Source: Kallotenue papyrolyticum
GTDB lineage: Bacteria > Chloroflexota > Chloroflexia > Chloroflexales > Kallotenuaceae
Assembly (NCBI RefSeq): GCF_000526415.1
Contig: NZ_JAGA01000001.1
Coordinates: forward strand, 124,001-188,000
Direction: 5' to 3'
Length of the DNA: 64,000 nucleotides
The notes under the pieces are model-generated. The model was not told the origin of the DNA. It made no database searches and saw only the letters and a program-made list of their open reading frames with translations. Positions 59,656 to 64,000 of the stretch are shown here, one piece after another (the first letter of the stretch is position 1; each line of letters starts with the position of its first letter). The position numbers and the translations under genes are program-made.

Positions 59656-59673
59656 AGCAGCCTGCAGGCTGCT
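59656..59673. repeat. 18-bp perfect palindrome upstream of the small lipoprotein
   Basis: AGCAGCCTGCAGGCTGCT is fully self-complementary and ends 17 nt before the ATG at 59690. It may be an operator, or a leader structure near the ribosome site. Confidence 0.4.
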
Positions 59674-59689
59674 GCGAGGAGGCAGGGTG

Positions 59690-59860
59690 ATGAAAGCGAA
59701 ATTGTTGAGGCTCCTGTTGGTATTGATGCTGAGTTGCAGTCTGCTGACCGCCTGCGGCGAGTGGGGCGAGGGTGAGAACGAGCGCGAAGGCGACAACCCT
59801 GGGCTGGTCGCGCCTGGCGAAGGCGGCGAAGATAACGAGGGCGGGAGCGGCGATTATTAG
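59690..59860 (+). CDS. Small acidic lipoprotein (56 aa)
   Basis: The protein has a complete lipobox (SCSLLTAC after LLRLLLVLMLS). The mature part is about 34 residues, mostly Glu, Gly, Asp and Asn (GEWGEGENEREGDN..., GEGGEDNEGGSGDY). It has no fold-like core and probably serves as a charged surface or membrane-linked peptide. ATG follows GAGGAGGCAGGGTG. No family known to me. Confidence 0.6.
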   Translation: MKAKLLRLLLVLMLSCSLLTACGEWGEGENEREGDNPGLVAPGEGGEDNEGGSGDY

Positions 59861-59966
59861 CGCTGATCACCCCTGCGATAGGTCCGGTGGCACACCTTCG
59901 CGACGCATGCCGAGCGGCAGGCCCGGCTGTGGAGGCGTCGGGAACGACCGCGCCGCGCGCCGCAGT

Positions 59967-59991
59967 CTGGGCAGGCCGTCGGCCTGCCCAG
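59967..59991. terminator. Bidirectional hairpin after the small lipoprotein
   Basis: An 11-bp perfect stem (CTGGGCAGGCC / GGCCTGCCCAG) with a 3-nt loop lies in the 165 nt between convergent small genes. No T-tract. Confidence 0.6.
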
Positions 59992-60025
59992 GCGGGTACA
60001 CCGGTGTGCCACGTGCGTGCGGTGC

Positions 60026-60253
60026 TCAGCGCAGCGGATGATGTTTGGCGTAACGGTAGGCGGTATAGGCCGCGATCAGGTGGAAGGGCCAGCCCAACAG
60101 GCCGCCCGTGCCGATCCAGAAGCCCGGCGTGATGATCAGCCAGATGATGCCACGCAGAAAGGTGCCGTTGTAGATCTGCCCCAGTCCGGGCGCCAGCAAA
60201 CTTAGGATCGCAGCCGTGCCCGGATTGCGTAGTCGTGGAGCGGGATGGGTCAT
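60026..60253 (-). CDS. Small membrane protein, TM2-like (75 aa)
   Basis: The protein has two hydrophobic helices (about 14-33 and 39-62) with LLAPGLGQIYNGTFLRGIIW, resembling the PGxGxxY-x-G start of TM2-domain and related small membrane proteins. It has a short polar C-terminus. ATG at 60253 follows AAGGAGGAGGAGAG. Function unknown. Confidence 0.65.
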   Translation of the reverse strand: MTHPAPRLRNPGTAAILSLLAPGLGQIYNGTFLRGIIWLIITPGFWIGTGGLLGWPFHLIAAYTAYRYAKHHPLR

Positions 60254-60336
60254 CTCTCCTCCTCCTTTGCAGGGCTCGCTATTGTTCTCCAACTCAGACG
60301 TGGCGTGCGCTGCACAGGTTGCAGCGGACATGCTTT

Positions 60337-60352
60337 TGGCATGATCCTTGCT
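60337..60352 (+). promoter_or_regulatory. Sigma-54-type element upstream of the CPFC-motif protein
   Basis: TGGCATGATCCTTGCT matches TGGCAYR-N4-TTGCW. The predicted start near 60363 gives a long leader (about 175 nt) before the ATG at 60538. Apart from this element, the 284 nt between the two small genes hold nothing else I recognise. Confidence 0.45.
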
Positions 60353-60537
60353 AGGCGATAAGCGCTGCTCACAGCAACGGCGCTGTGGTCGGGAAGAGGG
60401 GGAGGAGCACAGTGCCGTTTTTTGTCACGCAATCTGCTGCGTGGCGCACAGAGGTCCCGGTTTCCGGCTGGCCTGTTCGGAAGCCGGGCCGTTGTCTGTC
60501 AGTGGGCGCGCCGCCCACGCCAGAGAGGAGCAATAGT

Positions 60538-60900
60538 ATGAGCATATCAACACAGCAGGGCGCGGGCGAAGTGGTCTCAGGCGGTGATGCGCTATTGCAG
60601 CGCGTGGTGCGTATCGCGCCGGCCATGTTGCGCCGCGAGCAGCAGCACTGGGTGTGGATGGTGCACTGCCCCTTCTGCGGCGAGCAGCATGCGCACTACG
60701 CCGGTCCTGTCGGCGGCGACCCCTATGCTTGGGCTGGACGCATCTATGCGGCGCGTTGCGAGCGCACGGCACGCCGTGCCTGGTTATCACGCCAACCGGT
60801 CGCCAGCCTGTGGTACATCATCGAGGCCGCGGCGCCGCGCTCGTCCGGCGACGGCGAACTGAGCGGCGATCAGAGCACGGGCATCCTGCCCAACGCCTAG
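60538..60900 (+). CDS. Small protein with a CPFC-x3-H-x-H zinc-ligand motif (120 aa)
   Basis: Residues about 47-60 (MVHCPFCGEQHAHYAG) hold two Cys and two His in a CxxC-x3-HxH arrangement, which could bind zinc. A further Cys lies in AARCERTARRAW. The rest is mostly polar, with GGDPYAWAGRIY in the middle. No signal peptide. ATG at 60538 follows AGAGGAGC. A hairpin overlaps its stop codon. No known family; a zinc-finger-like regulator or phage-type protein is possible. Confidence 0.6.
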   Translation: MSISTQQGAGEVVSGGDALLQRVVRIAPAMLRREQQHWVWMVHCPFCGEQHAHYAGPVGGDPYAWAGRIYAARCERTARRAWLSRQPVASLWYIIEAAAPRSSGDGELSGDQSTGILPNA

Positions 60901-60910
60901 CGGCGTTGGG
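60889..60910 (+). terminator. Hairpin overlapping the stop codon of the CPFC-motif gene
   Basis: A 9-bp stem (CCCAACGCC / GGCGTTGGG) has the stop codon in its 4-nt loop (TAGC). Confidence 0.5.
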
Positions 60911-60958
60911 CGCGTTCACAGCAGCCACCCACCTGCGTGCTAGGAACACGCGCTGGTT

Positions 60959-61792
60959 TCAGACCGTTGGCGGTGGAGCGGCAGGGGTGTGTCCATCGTC
61001 CAGTGCCTGGAGCAGCGCCGGGATCTCCCAGAGCGGCGGTAGGCCCAGCCGCAATGCCAGGCGCGTGATCTGCGGCGCTTCGACGGCGGCGTGCGCCAGC
61101 AGCGCGGGCTGGCCGAAGACCTGGGCGCGCGATCCATCCAGCAGCACGCGTCCTGCGCTCAACACGATCAGGCGCTCGCAGTGCTCGGCACAGAAGTCGA
61201 TATCGTGGCTGATCGTGATCACGGTGCGGCCCGCGGCGGCGAGCTGGTCGATCAGCGCGCCGATCAGCGCCACGCCGGGCGCATCCTGACCGGTGGTTGG
61301 CTCGTCGAGCACGATGATGGCCGGATCCATGGCCAGCACCGAGGCCAGCGCGACGCGCTTGCGCAATGCCGGCGACAGCTCGTGCGGATGGTGATCAGCC
61401 AGCGCACTCAAGCCGGTCGCTGCCAGGGCCTGCTCCACCAGCGCAGCGCGACGCTCCGCCGAGAAGCCCAGATTACGCGGCCCGACGGCAACTTCATCGC
61501 GCACGCGACGCTTGAAGATCTGATGCTCCGGATGCTGAAAGACGTACCCCACAGCGCGCGCCAGGCGTGCCACGCTGGTCTGACGCGTATCCAGCTCGCC
61601 GATGCGCACGCTGCCGCTGCTTGGCTTGAGCAGCCCGTTGAGATGCCGCGCCAGAGTGGTTTTGCCCGCGCCGTTCTGGCCGATCAGCGCCACGCGCTCA
61701 CCCGGCGCGATGCGCAGCGTGACCTCGCGCAACGCCACCACCCCTGATGGGTAGACAAAGGTGAGGCGCTCGATGTGGATCGGAATGCTCAT
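60959..61792 (-). CDS. ECF transporter ATPase with altered signature motif
   Basis: This 277-aa ABC ATPase has Walker A GQNGAGKTT, a Q-loop (VFQHPEHQIF), Walker B IIVLDEPTTGQD with the ECF-type GQD after the Glu, and a switch His in ISHDIDF. The signature is LSPALRKR instead of LSGGQ, so one of the two composite ATP sites is likely impaired. The C-terminal helices bind EcfT. Its ATG overlaps the preceding stop. It is the last gene of the visible ECF operon. Confidence 0.85.
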   Translation of the reverse strand: MSIPIHIERLTFVYPSGVVALREVTLRIAPGERVALIGQNGAGKTTLARHLNGLLKPSSGSVRIGELDTRQTSVARLARAVGYVFQHPEHQIFKRRVRDEVAVGPRNLGFSAERRAALVEQALAATGLSALADHHPHELSPALRKRVALASVLAMDPAIIVLDEPTTGQDAPGVALIGALIDQLAAAGRTVITISHDIDFCAEHCERLIVLSAGRVLLDGSRAQVFGQPALLAHAAVEAPQITRLALRLGLPPLWEIPALLQALDDGHTPAAPPPTV

Positions 61793-62664
61793 GCGTCTGC
61801 GCGCGTGCCCGGCGCGGCGCTGCGGCGACCAGCGGCAAAACCGTACGCAGCCTCATCCAGCGTCACCGGCAGGGGGTGTTCCATCGGCCAGAGGCCACGG
61901 GCGCGCCCCTGCCGCGCCGCTTCGGTATAGCGCGGGATCGCCACGCCCAGCGCGGGCAGCCGCGGATCGGTCAATACCTCGCGGGGATGGCCCGTCAGCC
62001 GGACGCGGCCCTCGGCCAGCACCACAACGCGATCGGCCAGGCTGGCGACCAGCTCGGGCTTGTGCTCGGCCAGCACGATTGTGACGCCGCCGGCGCGCAG
62101 CGCGGCAAGCGTGGCGAGCACTTCGCGCGTGCCTAGCGGATCGAGCTGCGATGTGGGCTCATCCAGCACCAGCACGCGTGGCTGCATCACCAGGATCGAG
62201 GCGATGGCGACGCGCTGCTGCTGCCCGCCCGAAAGTTCGAAGGGCGAGCGCTCGGCTAGTTGCGCGATCTCCAACAAGTCCATCACCTGCTCGATACGCC
62301 GGATCATTTCGGCGCGGGGCACGCCCAGGTTTTCCAGGCCAAAGGCCAGCTCCTCGCGTACGGTGAAGCGCGCGCCGGTGATCTGGTTGAGCGGATTGTC
62401 GAAGACCAGGCCACAGTGCTGCACCAGCTCGCCCAGCGGGTGATCGGTGGTGCGCCGTCCGGCGACGATAACCTCGCCCTCGAACTGTCCCTGGAAGTGG
62501 TGCGGCACGAAGCCGGCGATGGCATAACACAGCGTTGATTTGCCGGCGCCGTTGGGCCCCAGCACCGCGCACAGCTCGCCCGCGCCGATCTCCAGGCTCA
62601 CGCCATCCAGCGCGGGACGCGTCGCGCCGGGATAGGTGTAGCGCACGTTGTGCAGACGGATCAT
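61789..62664 (-). CDS. ECF transporter ATPase (canonical)
   Basis: This 291-aa ABC ATPase has Walker A GPNGAGKST, Q-loop VFDNPLNQI, signature LSGGQQQR, Walker B VLVLDEPTSQLD and switch His in AEHKPEL. The C-terminal extension of about 60 residues (EAARQGRARGLWPMEHP) is longer than usual. It pairs with the next ATPase to power the ECF transporter. ATG overlaps the EcfT stop (ATGA). Confidence 0.88.
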   Translation of the reverse strand: MIRLHNVRYTYPGATRPALDGVSLEIGAGELCAVLGPNGAGKSTLCYAIAGFVPHHFQGQFEGEVIVAGRRTTDHPLGELVQHCGLVFDNPLNQITGARFTVREELAFGLENLGVPRAEMIRRIEQVMDLLEIAQLAERSPFELSGGQQQRVAIASILVMQPRVLVLDEPTSQLDPLGTREVLATLAALRAGGVTIVLAEHKPELVASLADRVVVLAEGRVRLTGHPREVLTDPRLPALGVAIPRYTEAARQGRARGLWPMEHPLPVTLDEAAYGFAAGRRSAAPGTRADA

Positions 62665-63434
62665 CGCACGGCCTCCACCAGCCGCACGCCGAGCAGTACC
62701 AGCGCCAACAGCGCTCCTGCCCAGCGCAGGAGGCGCTCCGGCAGCGGATCGCGCAACTCATACAGACTGGTGCGGCGCGTCGGCGCGTTGAACGCGCGCG
62801 CCTCGATGGCCAGCGTGCGTTGCTCCACGTCCAGCAGCGCGCCTAGCACCAGTGGCCCGATCAGCGGCAGCAGCGCGCGCAGGCGGCGCAGCAGCGCGCC
62901 CTCGGTCTCCAGGCCGCGCGCACGTTGCGCATCGATGATCAACTGAGCGCGTTCGCGCAGCAGGGGCACGAGCTGCAGCGCCGTCGTGATCACGTAGGCT
63001 AGCGTCGGCGGCAGCCCTTTCTCGGTCAGACCCAGCATCAGCAGACCAGGATGTGTCGTCAGCAGCGTCAGCAGCAGCGCGCCGATGATCAGCAGAATGC
63101 GTGTGGAACTCACCAAGGCGAAGCGTACGCCCTCGGCCTTGATCGTCAGCGGCCCGACGCGCGCCAGCAGCGTGCTCCCCTCCGGAAAGAACAGGCTCTG
63201 GATCAGAAACAGGGAGATGACGAAGGGCAATACCAGCCGCAGGCTGATGCGCAGGAAGGGACGCAGCACGCTGCCCAGCACACTCAGCGGCAGCAGGAGC
63301 AGGTAGGCGAGCAGCGGCGCCCAGAACCAACCACTGCCCAGCGCCAGCGCGATCAGCACCAGGCTGAAGACCAGCTTGCTGACGGGATGCAGCCGGTGCA
63401 GGCGGCTCGTGCCAGGCTGATACAGCGCGATCAT
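62661..63434 (-). CDS. ECF transporter transmembrane subunit EcfT
   Basis: This 257-aa protein has five to six hydrophobic helices and the two short Ala-Arg-x signatures of EcfT, in the coupling region: IDAQRARGLE and AIEARAFNAP. The N-terminus (YQPGTSRLHRLHPVSKLVFSL) is typical of the family. It couples the two ATPases to the S component. Overlaps both neighbours by 4 nt. Confidence 0.88.
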   Translation of the reverse strand: MIALYQPGTSRLHRLHPVSKLVFSLVLIALALGSGWFWAPLLAYLLLLPLSVLGSVLRPFLRISLRLVLPFVISLFLIQSLFFPEGSTLLARVGPLTIKAEGVRFALVSSTRILLIIGALLLTLLTTHPGLLMLGLTEKGLPPTLAYVITTALQLVPLLRERAQLIIDAQRARGLETEGALLRRLRALLPLIGPLVLGALLDVEQRTLAIEARAFNAPTRRTSLYELRDPLPERLLRWAGALLALVLLGVRLVEAVR

Positions 63435-64000
63435 TGCGGTAGGCGATCGGCGTGGCGGCCCTGACTGAAGCGCGCGCGCGTGCGCGGCGGCAACGCCCGC
63501 ACGATCAGGTACACCAGCGTGAAGGTGATGGTTTTATCCAACGGATCCGAGAGCAGCCCCTGTCCCAGGGTCGACTCCAGGAGCGAGGCGCCCGCTGCGC
63601 GAAAGGCAGCCACCAGCGCGTCGGTGCCCGCGCCGGTCACACCGCCGAAGATAAAGGCCGAGAGTGGCGCGCTCATGATCGCCGCCACAATGCCGGTGAT
63701 CAGCCCGGCCAGCGGCGCCAGGTACCAGCGCCGGAACAACCCGAGGCGCGTCCACAGTCCGGCCAGCAGGCCGATGGCGATCGCCACCACCGCGAAGGGT
63801 AGCGCCACCGGGTTGAACAGACTCCACAGCACATTGGCCAGGCCGCCGGTGGCCGCACCGGCGAGCGGCCCGACCAGCACGCCCACCAGCACCGTGCCGA
63901 TCGAGTCGAGGTAGAGCGGGATCTTCACCAGCGCCACGATCTGGCCGATCACGATATTGATGGCGATCGCCAGCGGGATCAGCGCGTAGGTCGAGGTAGT
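63431..64000 (-). CDS. ECF transporter S (substrate-binding) component, N-terminus outside the window
   Basis: 189 residues are visible, reading from TTSTYALIPLAIAINIVIGQ at the right edge. It has about five hydrophobic helices, with KIPLYLDSIGTVLVGVLVGPLAGA and a Trp/Leu-rich loop. The frame is open upstream beyond the window, so the GTG at 63952 is an internal codon. The S component sets specificity (a vitamin or cofactor precursor), but the family cannot be named from this part. It is immediately followed by ecfT, ecfA and ecfA in one overlapping operon. Confidence 0.8.
   Translation of the reverse strand, partial: TTSTYALIPLAIAINIVIGQIVALVKIPLYLDSIGTVLVGVLVGPLAGAATGGLANVLWSLFNPVALPFAVVAIAIGLLAGLWTRLGLFRRWYLAPLAGLITGIVAAIMSAPLSAFIFGGVTGAGTDALVAAFRAAGASLLESTLGQGLLSDPLDKTITFTLVYLIVRALPPRTRARFSQGRHADRLPQ

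Noticed and set aside
1-64000. tRNA, rRNA, CRISPR, insertion sequence, prophage or riboswitch
   Set aside because: I looked for tRNA-like cloverleaf ends, regular spaced repeats, transposase motifs and conserved riboswitch cores in the intergenic stretches and saw none; short RNA genes cannot be excluded by eye.

Overview
The window is high-GC, gene-dense bacterial chromosome with no insertion sequences, phage genes, CRISPR arrays or RNA genes that I could recognise. The gene set suggests a Chloroflexota member, probably a heterotrophic, plant-polymer-degrading relative of the class Chloroflexia. It includes a lipid-anchored Cu nitrite reductase with a fused cupredoxin, a DUF2231 membrane protein, a bacterial eRF1-like protein, a CBM22-CBM22-GH10-CBM9-CBM9 xylanase and many small proteins with GGAGG-type ribosome binding sites. 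This assignment is inference from gene content only.

Layout. 1-5.8 kb: starch enzymes (a secreted GH13 cut by the left edge and a cytoplasmic GH13 under a MarR regulator), recJ and a phosphofructokinase with pyrophosphate-type residues. 5.8-13.4 kb: an acidic-tailed TPR protein, miaB, a DUF2231 protein, a PMT-type glycosyltransferase, threonine dehydratase, a HAD phosphatase and a metallophosphoesterase. 13.5-17.4 kb: mostly small or poorly characterised proteins (ParB-like N-terminus with a duplicated module, 58-aa hydrophilic protein, baeRF-like protein, helical protein with a Gly/Thr/Met tail, small membrane protein). 17.4-23.1 kb: a nitrite/NO cluster with nirK, a ferredoxin, a Crp/Fnr regulator and a five-gene operon of heme-copper-oxidase-like membrane modules plus a ScdA_N-domain protein. 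23.2-29.0 kb: an SDR/alcohol dehydrogenase/SRPBCC operon and a sugar operon (Gfo/Idh/MocA, cupin, DUF6807). 29.2-37.5 kb: an LplABC-like sugar importer divergent from two GH10 xylanases. 37.5-41.6 kb: nadC-nadA-nadB-niaR. 41.6-44.6 kb: a phosphate-type binding protein with a large sensor kinase. 44.8-48.2 kb: 5-oxoprolinase pxpABC and a TrmB-type regulator. 48.3-52.8 kb: a subtilase, a small protein and a KtrBA-type potassium system. 52.8-57.3 kb: a TPR-GGDEF protein and a two-component system divergent from a small secreted protein. 57.4-60.9 kb: a secreted lipase/acyltransferase-like protein and small proteins. 61-64 kb: an ECF transporter cut by the right edge.

The strongest unexpected signals are regulatory. 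(1) Three promoters of the nitrite/NO cluster each carry a TGTGA-N6-TCACA-like box centred exactly 34.5 bp from the last base of a -10 element (predicted -41.5, class II activation). This ties nirK, the ferredoxin and the membrane-module operon into one regulon, most simply that of the Crp/Fnr gene between them. (2) Six upstream regions hold GG-N10-GC elements of sigma-54 type. Five precede genes for small or little-known proteins and one precedes the SRPBCC operon. (3) Three near-identical LacI-type operators sit on the divergent xylanase/importer promoters. (4) Three copies of an ATCTT-type repeat in 11-bp register lie between the response regulator and the secreted protein. (5) Most convergent gene pairs are separated by long perfect GC hairpins without T-tracts.

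The five membrane modules share an exactly spaced GW-x10-[His/Trp] signature. With the ScdA_N protein and the regulon above, they are the best candidate here for a little-described system, plausibly nitric-oxide handling next to nitrite reduction.
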